Of a stretch of 64,000 nucleotides of DNA, positions 35,142 to 43,621 are shown piece after piece. The notes below the pieces were generated by a model. The model had not been told where the DNA came from, ran no database searches, and saw only the letters and a list, made by a program, of their open reading frames with translations. Origin of the DNA: Gloeobacter violaceus PCC 7421 (GTDB lineage Bacteria; Cyanobacteriota; Cyanobacteriia; Gloeobacterales; Gloeobacteraceae). Positions within the stretch are counted from its first letter, which is position 1. Each line of letters starts with the position of its first letter. A program made the translations under genes and the position numbers. The DNA lies in NCBI RefSeq assembly GCF_000011385.1, contig NC_005125.1, positions 3,410,001 to 3,474,000 on the forward strand, in the 5' to 3' direction.

Positions 35142-35378
35142 ATGAAAGCGGTTGTTTCTATTTCGAGTCCAGTTTTTCGCGAAGCTGAGCTCCTGGCAAA
35201 GCGCCTGGGCATTTCGCGCAGCGAGTTGTATTCCCGCGCCATTAAGGCTTTTGTCGAAGTCCACAAACATCAGGGGATCACCGAAGCCCTCGATGCTGTA
35301 TTCGGTGAGCAGCCCGGCGCCCTGGAACCAGGTCTGGCCTATCTCCAATTTGCCTCTCTGAAACGGGAAGATTGGTAG
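35142..35378 (+). CDS. Orphan ribbon-helix-helix antitoxin-like protein
   Basis: 78 residues. The first half (VVSISSPVFREAELLAKRLGISRSELYSRAIKAFVEVH) fits a ribbon-helix-helix DNA-binding fold as in MazE/CopG-type antitoxins. The C-terminal part (ITEALDAVFG, then YLQFASLKREDW) looks like the toxin-binding tail. No MazF- or PIN-like gene follows; the next gene is polysaccharide export. It is therefore solitary and may act only as a regulator. Confidence 0.7.
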   Translation: MKAVVSISSPVFREAELLAKRLGISRSELYSRAIKAFVEVHKHQGITEALDAVFGEQPGALEPGLAYLQFASLKREDW

Positions 35379-35484
35379 CCTCTGCCTTGCGCTTGCTCGA
35401 TGGGTTAATTCCCTGGGGAAAGTATTTCTCTGCAAAGAACTTGGTTCATTGCAGTACACTGGTGCCCGTTGCGGGGTGTTGCAA

Positions 35485-36540
35485 ATGGTGAAAGCCTCGT
35501 TCCAGTTGGTAAGCGTACTGGCGGCGCTGGTTCTGGTCGCTCCGGTCTTTGCCCAGCACGCGGCACCGCCAGTGTTTGATCTGGGCGCGTCGCAGGACGG
35601 CTACTTGCTCGGGCCGGGGGATCGGCTCAACATCAAGGTCTTCGGCTCCGAAGAATTTAGCGGCGTGCAACTGGTGCTCCCGGACGGCACGGTGAATATG
35701 CCCCTGGTAGGAGCAGTGCCCGCCATCAACCAGACCGTACCGGAATTGAGCGCGCTGTTGGAGAGAAGACTGGCGACCTACGTCAAGAAGCCGCGCGTCG
35801 CAGTGCGGGTCGAAGCTTTTCGGCCCTTGCGTATCGCGGTCTCGGGCGAGGTGCTCCAGCCGGGGCCGCGCCAGATCCAGTCGCTGCTTACCACCGGCAG
35901 TACCCCCAACCAGACGGCGAGCACCCTGCCCACGCTCACCTCGGCTTTGGCGGCGGCGGGCGGGGTCAGTAACCAGGCCGACGTCAGCCAGATCCGCGTC
36001 TCACGCCGCACCTCCGAAGGCCAGGTGGTCGAAAAGCGCGTCGATCTCTGGCAGACGCTGGAGCAGGGGCGCACAGAAGAAGACATCCTTCTCAAAGACG
36101 GTGACGCCATCTTCGTGCCTAAAGTGAGCCCGGGCAGCACCATCGACAGCCGCCTGCTGGTGCGCACCACCCTCGCCCCCGGCAAGATCCGCGTGCGAAT
36201 CTTCGGCGAAGTCAACAAAGCCGGCACCCAGGAACTCGATGCCCGGGCCACCGTCGTCGACGCGGTCGCCTCCGCCGGGGGGCTCACCAACTTTGCCGCC
36301 CCCGATGCCGTCGAAGTGGCTTCGCTGGAACCCGACGGACGGGTCACCAACCGCACGATCAACGTCAATGCCGCCATCGGAGGCGACGCCGCCCAGAATG
36401 TCCAACTGCGCGATCAAGACGCCGTGATCGTCCGCAGAAGCGCCGGAGGCGAAATGCTCAATGCCCTGAATGTCTTTGCCGCACCGATCAGCACGGTGGC
36501 CAATTTGTTTTTTATCTTCCGCAACTTCTACCGCTACTGA
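35485..36540 (+). CDS. Polysaccharide export protein, Wza/SLBB type
   Basis: 351 residues with a signal peptide (residues 1-23, ending VFAQ). It has the Poly_export domain (GYLLGPGDRLNIKVFGSEEFSG, then LPDGTVNMPLVG) and two SLBB-like parts (IAVSGEVLQPGP, then VRIFGEVNKAGTQELDARATVVDAVASAGG). The C-terminal hydrophobic stretch could be the outer-membrane helix region. It lacks a lipobox Cys. It should form the periplasmic/outer-membrane export channel for the polymer built by the adjacent rfb and transferase genes. The next gene starts 1 bp after its stop. Confidence 0.92.
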   Translation: MVKASFQLVSVLAALVLVAPVFAQHAAPPVFDLGASQDGYLLGPGDRLNIKVFGSEEFSGVQLVLPDGTVNMPLVGAVPAINQTVPELSALLERRLATYVKKPRVAVRVEAFRPLRIAVSGEVLQPGPRQIQSLLTTGSTPNQTASTLPTLTSALAAAGGVSNQADVSQIRVSRRTSEGQVVEKRVDLWQTLEQGRTEEDILLKDGDAIFVPKVSPGSTIDSRLLVRTTLAPGKIRVRIFGEVNKAGTQELDARATVVDAVASAGGLTNFAAPDAVEVASLEPDGRVTNRTINVNAAIGGDAAQNVQLRDQDAVIVRRSAGGEMLNALNVFAAPISTVANLFFIFRNFYRY

Positions 36541-36541
36541 C

Positions 36542-37771
36542 ATGCGTGCGTTCTGGGGATGGCTGGTACTCTGTCTTGCGGCCGGGCTGTTCGCCGCCGA
36601 AATCGCCCGGGCGGCACCCGGACCGGCAGTGCCGCCCCCCAAGGCCCTCGAAGAGCAGGTGCGCGCCGCCCTCAAGGCCCAGCCCAGGGAGCCGCGGCTC
36701 TGGAACAACCTGGGGGTGAGCCTGAGGCGCCAGGGCCGCAATGCCGAGGCGATCAGCGCCTACCGCCAGGCGGTGCGTCTCGACAGCAAGTACGCCGACG
36801 CCTACAGCAATCTGGCGGTCGCCCTCACGGCCATCGGTCGCCACGACGAGGCGCTGGGCGCTATCCGCACGGCCCTCAAGCTCGACCGCGACAACCCGGT
36901 CTACCGCCTCAACCTGGCCACGGTCTACGAAGGGTTGGGCCGCGACGGCGAGGCGGCTATCGAGTACCGGGCCTATTTGCAGCGGGCCGGGGAGTCGGCC
37001 GCGGTCTACGAGCGGCTCGCCAAGATTCAGCAGAAGCTCGGGCGCAACGCCCAGGCGCGCACCAGCCGACAAAAAGCCGTGGACCTGGAGCCTGAAAACG
37101 GCGCTTACCGCCTCGCCTACGGCCAGGCCCTCGCCGCCGCCGGTCAGGATTTTGCCGCCATCGCCCAGCTGGAGGCGGCGGTACGCCTCAAAGCGATGGA
37201 CGCGCGCTCCTGGTTGCTGCTGGCAACCCTCTACAACGGCCAGCAGCAGACCGATGCGGCGGCGGCGGCACTGCGCGAGGCTGCAGCCCTCGACCCAGGC
37301 TCCGCCCGCGTCCAGAACGATCTGGGCGTGACCCTCAGCAAACTCAAACTCACCGACCAGGCCGCCGAGGCCCTGAACCGCGCCGTCACCCTCGCCCCCA
37401 GCTACGCCGAAGCCTGGAGCAACCTCGGAGTGGTCCTGAGAGGGCAGGGTAAGATGAATGAGGCCGAGCAAGCCTACCAGCGCGCCCTGGGCATCGAAAG
37501 CAGGCTGCCGCAGATTTATAACAATCTCGGTGTGCTCTACCTGGAGAGCGAGCGCGTCCAGGAAGCTGTACCCCAGTTCCAACAGGCCCTTGTCCTTGAA
37601 CCTGGCTACTGGGAAGCGCGTCGGAATCTGGCGATGGCCCTGGGCCGACTCGGCAAGTGGGGAGCTGCGGCCGACCAGCTCAAATTGGCGCTCGAAGCGG
37701 CGCAGGTTCCGTCCGCGCTCATCACCCAGGTGCAGGCGGATTTGCAAAAACTACAGGAGGCATCGCGTTGA
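36542..37771 (+). CDS. Secreted tetratricopeptide-repeat protein
   Basis: 409 residues. A signal peptide (residues 1-23) is followed by about nine to ten TPR units of 34 residues, each with the W-LG-Y-A-A pattern (PRLWNNLGVSLRRQGRNAEAISAYRQAVRLD is one). Such proteins often scaffold exopolysaccharide machinery. It starts 1 bp after the Wza-like stop and overlaps the CpsB-like start (TTGA), so the three are coupled. Confidence 0.85.
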   Translation: MRAFWGWLVLCLAAGLFAAEIARAAPGPAVPPPKALEEQVRAALKAQPREPRLWNNLGVSLRRQGRNAEAISAYRQAVRLDSKYADAYSNLAVALTAIGRHDEALGAIRTALKLDRDNPVYRLNLATVYEGLGRDGEAAIEYRAYLQRAGESAAVYERLAKIQQKLGRNAQARTSRQKAVDLEPENGAYRLAYGQALAAAGQDFAAIAQLEAAVRLKAMDARSWLLLATLYNGQQQTDAAAAALREAAALDPGSARVQNDLGVTLSKLKLTDQAAEALNRAVTLAPSYAEAWSNLGVVLRGQGKMNEAEQAYQRALGIESRLPQIYNNLGVLYLESERVQEAVPQFQQALVLEPGYWEARRNLAMALGRLGKWGAAADQLKLALEAAQVPSALITQVQADLQKLQEASR

Positions 37772-38568
37772 TTGATCTGCACGTGCACCTTTTCCCGGGG
37801 ATCGACGACGGCCCGAAAGATTGGGATATCGCCCTGGCGCTTGCCCGCAAAGCCTACGAAGGGGGCATCCGCACAGCGACGATTACCCCCCACCATATGC
37901 CCGGTACCTACGAGAACACCGCCGAGCAAATCCAGAGCTACGTGCGCGAACTGCAGGCGGTCTACGACCGCGAGGGCATCGGCATCAAGCTGTTGCCTGG
38001 GCAGGAAGCCTACCCCGAGGGGGATCTGCGCGAGCGCTACGAACGGGGCGAACTGCAGACCCTGGCGGGTGGATCCTATTTGCTGGTCGATCTTCCCCAA
38101 CAGGATTGCCCGTTCTATATGGAGCAGTTGCTCTTTTCGCTGCAGGCCAAGGGTGTGCTGCCCATCCTCGCCCACCCCGAGCGCAACCGCACCTTGCGCC
38201 ACCACCCCGAGCGCCTCGAAGAAATCATCCGCTCCGGCGTGCGCGCGGTGATGAGCGCCGGCAGCATGCACGGCGCCTACGGACCTTCCGCCCAGAAGGC
38301 TTCCCACGACTTTCTGCGCCGCGGCCTGATCCAGGTAGTCGCCTCCGACGCCCACCACCCCGAGGGACCGGCTTTCTTCCCACTGCAGAACCGCCCGCTG
38401 GTCGAATCGCTCATTGGCCCCGATCGCGCCTGGGAAGTCATGGAGCGCAATCCCCAGTGGGTGCTCGAATCGAAAGAAATTCCCGCTCCCATCTACGAGC
38501 GCGAGTCGAGCGAGACCGCCAAGAAAAAAAGCGGCGGCTTCTGGTCGCGGTTGTTTGCGAGGGTCTAG
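37768..38568 (+). CDS. CpsB/CapC-type PHP protein-tyrosine phosphatase
   Basis: 266 residues from a TTG start behind AGGAGG. PHP metal motifs: LHVHLFPGIDDGPKDW (first His cluster), ITPHHMPG, PILAHPERN, and VVASDAHHPEG. In Gram-positive bacteria these enzymes dephosphorylate the BY-kinase that controls polysaccharide length; the same job is likely here. No Wzc-type tyrosine kinase was seen in this window. The C-terminal ~40 residues (KKKSGGFWSRLF) are basic and not part of the PHP core. Confidence 0.88.
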   Translation: MIDLHVHLFPGIDDGPKDWDIALALARKAYEGGIRTATITPHHMPGTYENTAEQIQSYVRELQAVYDREGIGIKLLPGQEAYPEGDLRERYERGELQTLAGGSYLLVDLPQQDCPFYMEQLLFSLQAKGVLPILAHPERNRTLRHHPERLEEIIRSGVRAVMSAGSMHGAYGPSAQKASHDFLRRGLIQVVASDAHHPEGPAFFPLQNRPLVESLIGPDRAWEVMERNPQWVLESKEIPAPIYERESSETAKKKSGGFWSRLFARV

Positions 38569-38574
38569 TTCGCC

Positions 38575-38865
38575 ATGCGCCGCATCGACGCCGTCTACAT
38601 CGGCCTTGGAGTACTTGTGGCGGGCGGTCTGCTGTACCTGCTACTGGGTCTGTTCGGGCTGTCGCGCATCGATGCCGGGCTGTGGTCGCAACTATTGTTG
38701 GTGGTGGGCCTGGTCGTCTGGGTCGGCTCCTACGTTTTTCGGGTCTTCGGCCGCAAGATGACCTTCAACACCCAGATGCGCGACTACAAAGAGGCCGTCC
38801 TCCAGAAGCGCCGCGAGGAGCAACGGTCCAAGGCCCAGGGTGAACCGCCGAAGCCCGGTCGCTAG
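38575..38865 (+). CDS. DUF3007 membrane protein
   Basis: 96 residues with two hydrophobic segments (VYIGLGVLVAGGLLYLLLGLFG and LWSQLLLVVGLVVWVGSYVF), a short loop with GLSRIDAG, and a polar C-terminus (KMTFNTQMRDYKEAVLQKR) typical of DUF3007, a family found in cyanobacteria and plastids. Role unknown; it is 6 bp after the PHP gene and probably in the same transcript. Confidence 0.8.
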   Translation: MRRIDAVYIGLGVLVAGGLLYLLLGLFGLSRIDAGLWSQLLLVVGLVVWVGSYVFRVFGRKMTFNTQMRDYKEAVLQKRREEQRSKAQGEPPKPGR

Positions 38866-38877
38866 TGCAGGTGGCGG

Positions 38878-40500
38878 GTGCCGGTGAAATCCCGTTTGCG
38901 CCTCTGGCTGGCCTGGTTCTGCTGCTTGCTCGCCCTTGGCGGGGGATCGCCGGGGATGGCGGCACCGACGCTGGGTTTAAATATTGGCAAGAGACTCGAC
39001 GAATTTGACATCGAGCACCGGTTGGGTGTCGAACTGCTCGATGCGCTCCAGCCAGGGGTACAACCGGCACGCTTTTTCGGCAGCCGCCTCGATCTGACGG
39101 TGACAGGCGGATCGTTGCGCACGGTGGACCCGGAGCAGGTAAAACGACTGACTGGGGCTACGCCGCGCTTTACCGGTACTTCCCAGGTGCAGTGGCTGCT
39201 GCCTGCAAGCCGGATTGTAGCGGTGCGCGCCTCCCACTCTGCCGAAGGCGAGCGGCTGGTGATTGAACTCGATAGACCCGCTTTTTACGAAGTGATCCCT
39301 GCCGAGTCCGGGCTGCGGTTGATTGTGCAGGCCGCGCCACCGCCTGCGCAGACGGCCCCTACAGATGGAGTGCAGGTGACAGCAGGGCTGCAGCAGACCG
39401 TCATCGCCGTCGCGGGGCCACCGAACGCTTATCCGTTGCTCACCACCCTCGGCGCACCCGACCGCATCGTGCTCGACTGGCGTATCGCTGGCCGCTTCGA
39501 GCGCGCCCGGGCCTGGGGTGTGGGCCTGGTCTATCGCGAGGTACGCCTGGTTTGGGAGGGGCTCTCTCAGCAATTGCACCTGCTGGAATTTGACCCGGCC
39601 CGCGTGCGCCTCGGGCTGCTGCGGCCTCCCTCCCTGGGCGCTCTGGCCCCCCTGAGCGCTCTGGGAAATAGCCAGGGTGCCTGGGGAGCGGTCAACGGCG
39701 GCTTTTTCAACCGCAACACCCGCGAAGCGTTGGGTGCGCTGCGAAGCGACGGGCAGTGGTGGACCGGCGCTGTGGCGGGGTTGCCGCCCCGGGGAGCAGC
39801 AAGCTGGCAGGATGGGCGGCTGGATTTCGATCGACTCAACTGGTCCGCCGCCATCCGCACAGGCGATCAGACGCTCCCGGTCGGTGCACTGAACGGTACG
39901 GCGGCAGGTGCGGGGCTTTCGGTATTCACTCCCGAATGGGGATCGCTCTACCTGGCCCGCGCCGGTGAAACGGTGGCAATTGCCCGTGCCGACCGCATCG
40001 AAAGTGTCGTCGAACCGATGGCCGATCAAATCGTCTCGCTGCCGCCGGACGGTTTGCTGCTGGTGGCCCGCTCCGAGCCTTTGCGCACTGCGCTGCGGGC
40101 TGTAGCCGCCGGAACGCCGGTTGTCCTGGATGTTCAACCGTCCGGATCCGGTTCGCTTTTGGGAGCGGGACCGCTTCTGGTCCAAAACGACAAACTCGTC
40201 CTCGACGCGCAAGGGGAACGCTTTCGGCCGGACGTGCGCGCCCCCGGTGTCGCACGCACAGCCATCGCCCGGCGCGGCTCGCTGGGCATACTGGCTGTCG
40301 CCGCCCGCAATGGCTGGGCTGCCGGTCTATCGCTCGAATCGTGGGCCAACTTGCTTCTCCAGCAGTTTCAGGCTGACGATGCGCTCAATCTCGACGGCGG
40401 CGGTTCGAGCGGTTTCTACCTGGGCGGCCGTCTGCGCGACCGCCCGGAAGGATCTTTCGAGCGGCCTGTCCACAACGGTCTGGGTCTGTGGCTCAAATAA
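38878..40500 (+). CDS. Phosphodiester glycosidase (NAGPA) family secreted protein
   Basis: 540 residues from GTG 38878 (GTG 38884 also possible). A signal peptide (ALGGGSPGMAA-P) precedes an extended N-terminal region (~residues 90-240) that resembles AMIN-like beta segments (RIVAVRASHSAEGERLVIELDRPAFYEV). The C-terminal ~280 residues carry the NAGPA (PF09992) motifs GAVNGGFFNRNT and NLDGGGSSGFYLGGR. Members remove phosphodiester-linked GlcNAc caps or act on exopolysaccharides. Placement behind the export genes suggests cell-envelope polysaccharide processing. Confidence 0.85.
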   Translation: MPVKSRLRLWLAWFCCLLALGGGSPGMAAPTLGLNIGKRLDEFDIEHRLGVELLDALQPGVQPARFFGSRLDLTVTGGSLRTVDPEQVKRLTGATPRFTGTSQVQWLLPASRIVAVRASHSAEGERLVIELDRPAFYEVIPAESGLRLIVQAAPPPAQTAPTDGVQVTAGLQQTVIAVAGPPNAYPLLTTLGAPDRIVLDWRIAGRFERARAWGVGLVYREVRLVWEGLSQQLHLLEFDPARVRLGLLRPPSLGALAPLSALGNSQGAWGAVNGGFFNRNTREALGALRSDGQWWTGAVAGLPPRGAASWQDGRLDFDRLNWSAAIRTGDQTLPVGALNGTAAGAGLSVFTPEWGSLYLARAGETVAIARADRIESVVEPMADQIVSLPPDGLLLVARSEPLRTALRAVAAGTPVVLDVQPSGSGSLLGAGPLLVQNDKLVLDAQGERFRPDVRAPGVARTAIARRGSLGILAVAARNGWAAGLSLESWANLLLQQFQADDALNLDGGGSSGFYLGGRLRDRPEGSFERPVHNGLGLWLK

Positions 40501-40721
40501 GCACTCCGCCTTGCGCTTGACTTGCACCGATGCAATCTCCTACCGGGGGCGTAGAACCTGGGAGGGATATTGAAGCCGACCGCTCCAAACTCCCAATGAA
40601 TGGGGGAGCTTCACTGCAATGGATGTGTTCATTTGGAGAAGAGCCCGTTCGAACCAGTGGTTCGATTAACCGCTTTCCTCCTGTCGCCGTTGCCCGCGTG
40701 TGGGGCGCCTTGAGGTAGACC

Positions 40722-41342
40722 GTGCCCATGCATAGCGGAAGAACATTCGGGACGCATGGCATTCGACACCAAAGAGCAATGGTACCCACACTACAAGCGA
40801 GAACGGCGGCTTCAAAGCCGATTCCAACCGAGACCAATACCCTCTTTTTACCCCGTACAGCACCACGACGCGCGCATCCTTCGCGAAGGGCTGTTGTGCG
40901 ATCCTCAGCTTCGGGCAGCAACCACTGTCTGCGCCGTTTGCTCGACGACTTCAGTCGACAAGGCTGGCGATGCGCGCTCATCGAAGGTTCTGTTTATACC
41001 GATTCTCTACTTGCCCGGATAGGACCGGCGCAGACGCTGCGGCTGGTGCATCGCTTGCTTAAAGTCGACAGCGTTTGCGCCGGTCTGCTGGACCTGGAGA
41101 TGTTGCTCTCAAGCCGCCAGTTCGATCTGGTCATTTTGCACGAACTGCCCTGCTCTCTAGCTCGGGTGCGCGCCCATCTTGCCCAGACTCCCGGTTATGG
41201 CAAGGTGCTTTGGATTCGGCAAAATGAAGCCGTTTTGCTCGACGAAGAGCAGACCCGACCTTCGCTATGGACGATGCTTGCGGAGCGCTTTGGTCCCAAG
41301 CTCGAAAAATGGTTGAAATTTCTGGACCGCTGGGAAGCTTAA
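40722..41342 (+). CDS. Hypothetical protein (start uncertain)
   Basis: 206 residues if GTG 40722 is used. The last ~135 residues (CLRRLLDDFSRQGWRCALIEG, then LVHRLLKVDSVCAGLLDLEMLL, then FDLVILHELPCSLARV) read like a globular alpha/beta protein with RecA-like spacing, but no P-loop is visible. The first ~65 residues are low-complexity Arg/Ser/Thr and may not be translated, or a frameshift may have occurred near 40930. The 220 bp before it (40501-40721) contain nothing recognisable. Confidence 0.45.
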   Translation: MPMHSGRTFGTHGIRHQRAMVPTLQARTAASKPIPTETNTLFLPRTAPRRAHPSRRAVVRSSASGSNHCLRRLLDDFSRQGWRCALIEGSVYTDSLLARIGPAQTLRLVHRLLKVDSVCAGLLDLEMLLSSRQFDLVILHELPCSLARVRAHLAQTPGYGKVLWIRQNEAVLLDEEQTRPSLWTMLAERFGPKLEKWLKFLDRWEA

Positions 41343-41460
41343 ATGCCGTTCTTATCTCCTCGAAATAATCTCCCAAAGTCGATAGAAATCTCCACCCAAA
41401 GAGGCAAGGCGCAGTGTAGCCTGTCAGTGAGGATAGATGGCAGCAAAGCCTGGAGGAAAC

Positions 41461-41688
41461 ATGACCGAAGAATTCAAAGTTGGGGATCGTGTGGAGTGGC
41501 ATAGCTCCGGCGGCAAATCTGTTGGAAAGATCAAGAAAAAGTTGATTGACCCCATAGAAATCAAAGGTCATAAGGTAGCGGCTTCTAAAGAGAACCCTCA
41601 GTTTCTTGTCGTTAGCGACAAAACCGGCGAAGAGGCTGCCCACAAGCCTGAGTCTCTTAAAAAAGTAAGCGAGAAATCCAAGTCATGA
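41461..41688 (+). CDS. DUF2945 (hypervirulence-associated TUDOR-like) protein
   Basis: 75 residues from ATG 41461 behind GGAGG. The sequence FKVGDRVEWHSSGGKSVGKI, then IEIKGHKVAASKENPQFLV, then TGEEAAHKPESLKKV is the DUF2945 pattern, a single small beta-barrel. The ATGA overlap with the next gene shows coupling. This pair recurs in many bacteria and is functionally undefined. Confidence 0.85.
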   Translation: MTEEFKVGDRVEWHSSGGKSVGKIKKKLIDPIEIKGHKVAASKENPQFLVVSDKTGEEAAHKPESLKKVSEKSKS

Positions 41689-42017
41689 CCACTGACCAAA
41701 AGACCATCGTTGCCGACTTTCAGCAAGTCGTGAACATGTCGTCCAAGGAAATTGAGCGCTGGCTCGCCACGAAAGAATCGCAGTCCGTCGGTCAAAAGCA
41801 AGACGAAAGCGAATCGATCGGTCATCAATCAGGCAAGAAGATCATTCAAATTCTGGATAAGAAAGGACCCGATTACACCGACGATGATGTGCAACACATG
41901 CAGCGCGTGGTGAGCTATGTGCGGCGTCACAGCGCTCAAAAGCCCAAAGGAGACATCGAGCACAGCCGCTGGCGCTACTCGCTGATGAACTGGGGCCATG
42001 ATCCGCTTAAAGCCTGA
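41685..42017 (+). CDS. DUF3140 family protein
   Basis: 110 residues, basic and helical. The conserved parts are FQQVVNMSSKEIERWLATKES, SGKKIIQILDKKGPDYTDDDVQHMQRVVSYVRRH and SRWRYSLMNWGHDPLK. It overlaps the DUF2945 gene by 4 bp; the linked pair suggests that the two proteins act together, possibly on nucleic acid. Confidence 0.85.
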   Translation: MTTDQKTIVADFQQVVNMSSKEIERWLATKESQSVGQKQDESESIGHQSGKKIIQILDKKGPDYTDDDVQHMQRVVSYVRRHSAQKPKGDIEHSRWRYSLMNWGHDPLKA

Positions 42018-42020
42018 GCG

Positions 42021-42611
42021 TCAGCTCGCCAACCGCTTGGCGATGGCACCGGCGATCGCCTGTTGGTTCTCAAGGGTCTCCAAATTGCGCTCGGCGTAAG
42101 CCCGGACATCGGCATCGGCGGCCTGCGCGGAGGCCGCACGGTACTCACGCAGCCCCTCTGTCTGGTTGGAGTAGGCGAGGTTGAGGTACTCCCGGTCGAA
42201 GCGCTCCCCGGACCAGACGGTCATGCGGTCCAGCAGCGATCGCAGTTTGCTTTGGGAGCGGGCCGAGAGGTCTTTGCGGGTCGAAGGCACCGTCAGGTTT
42301 TTATCGGCGGCAAGCAGCTGCAGTTCTTTGTCGTTGCGCTCATGGCCCGCTATCACTTCACTCGCGTACTGGCGGACGGTCGGGTTTTTGGAGCGCCTGA
42401 GGGCTACCTCCGCCAGCGCCAGTTCGCGCACCCCGAATTCGGCCATCGAGGCGAGCAACCGGGTGTCTGTCTGTGAATTCGTCGAGTTGATTGTGGTGGT
42501 CTCGGTGCGCTGGATAATCGTTTGCTCCACCTGGGCGCCCGCAGGCCAGCCCGGTGCGGTCACGGCTGCGAGAGCGGTGGTGAGTGCAATCCTGGTCAGG
42601 AATGGTTGCAT
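42021..42611 (-). CDS. DUF4142 secreted ferritin-like helical protein
   Basis: 196 residues with a signal peptide (TALAAVTAPGWPAGA-Q). The four-helix DUF4142 domain shows AEFGVRELALAEVALRRSKNPTVRQYASEVIAGHERNDKELQLLA and FDREYLNLAYSNQTEGLREYRAAS. Family members are periplasmic and uncharacterised. It converges with the DUF3140 gene 3 bp away. Confidence 0.85.
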   Translation of the reverse strand: MQPFLTRIALTTALAAVTAPGWPAGAQVEQTIIQRTETTTINSTNSQTDTRLLASMAEFGVRELALAEVALRRSKNPTVRQYASEVIAGHERNDKELQLLAADKNLTVPSTRKDLSARSQSKLRSLLDRMTVWSGERFDREYLNLAYSNQTEGLREYRAASAQAADADVRAYAERNLETLENQQAIAGAIAKRLAS

Positions 42612-42712
42612 TTTTGCCTCCAGGTCGCAGACATCTGTTTACTTTCATAGTGACCTTCGTTGTACCTGCCGACCTCTTTCCCAGGGATGGCTTCGGCGGC
42701 AAACGCTCGGGT

Positions 42713-43621
42713 TCAACCGGCAAGAAAGCGCTCAACCTGTTCGATACTCTGTTGTTCAAGTGTCTGCCGTCCTGCCGATTCATCGAGCCAATGAACATCG
42801 GGCTCGGCGCGAAACCAGGTCATCTGGCGCTTGGCGAACTGGCGGGTATGCACGACGATCTGCTGGAGCGCCTCCGCCAGATCCCATCGCTCCTCCAGGT
42901 ACGCCCCCAACTCGGCGTAACCGAGGGTGCTCAGAAGCGGCAAATCGGGGCCGTATTTGGCGCGCAGATACTCGACTTCCTCCAGCCAACCCGCTTCGAT
43001 CATCCGGTGGGTGCGCTGCTCGATGCGGCGCACCAGCGCTTCCCGGCCGCTGCCCACCCCCAGGGCGAGGAGCGAAAAATCTCGCGCCCGCAGGCGGCGC
43101 TGGGCACTCAGCGGTTGGCCGGTTGTCAGGCACACTTCGAGGGCGCGCTCGATGCGCACCTGGTCGTTGGGGTGGATGCGCCCCGCGGATTCGGGATCGA
43201 GCTGTTGAAGTCGCTGGTAAAGTGCGTCCAACCGCTCAACCGCCAGGCGGGCGCGCAAAGCCGGGTCGGGGGGGACGGCGGGCGGTTCGAGTCCGCCCGA
43301 TACCGCGCGCAGGTACAAACCACTGCCTCCCACCAGTAGGGCGGGTTTGCCTTGCCGGGTCAGCCGGTCAATCTCCGCATCGGCCAGTTCCCGGTAGCGC
43401 GCCACGTTGAAATGTTCCGTGGGCCAGGCGACATCGATGAGGCAGTGCTCGACGCGGCGTTGTTCTTCACGGGTCGGTTTAGCAGTGCCGATGTCGAACT
43501 CGCGGTAGACCTGCCGGGAATCGGCGCTCAGCACCGGTACCCCCAGGTGCTGGGCCAGATGCATTCCCAGTTGGCTTTTGCCGGCGGCGGTGGGGCCGCA
43601 GACGACGACGATTTTTTTCAC
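42713..43621 (-). CDS. miaA: tRNA dimethylallyltransferase
   Basis: 302 residues from GTG 43621 (a TTG codon immediately upstream is also in frame). Adds a dimethylallyl group to A37 of tRNAs that read UNN codons. P-loop GPTAAGKSQLG, then SADSRQVYREFDIGTAKP, then LLVGGSGLYLRAVSGG, then TRQFAKRQMTWFR near the C-terminus. Full length. It starts 3 bp inside the end of the DUF1995 gene, so the two are coupled. The tRNA-Phe in this window is a natural substrate type. Confidence 0.96.
   Translation of the reverse strand: MKKIVVVCGPTAAGKSQLGMHLAQHLGVPVLSADSRQVYREFDIGTAKPTREEQRRVEHCLIDVAWPTEHFNVARYRELADAEIDRLTRQGKPALLVGGSGLYLRAVSGGLEPPAVPPDPALRARLAVERLDALYQRLQQLDPESAGRIHPNDQVRIERALEVCLTTGQPLSAQRRLRARDFSLLALGVGSGREALVRRIEQRTHRMIEAGWLEEVEYLRAKYGPDLPLLSTLGYAELGAYLEERWDLAEALQQIVVHTRQFAKRQMTWFRAEPDVHWLDESAGRQTLEQQSIEQVERFLAG

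Noticed and set aside
40756-41022. An alternative plus-strand frame giving an 88-residue protein
   Set aside because: It overlaps the better frame at 40722-41342, is shorter and shows no recognisable motif, though a frameshift linking both cannot be excluded.
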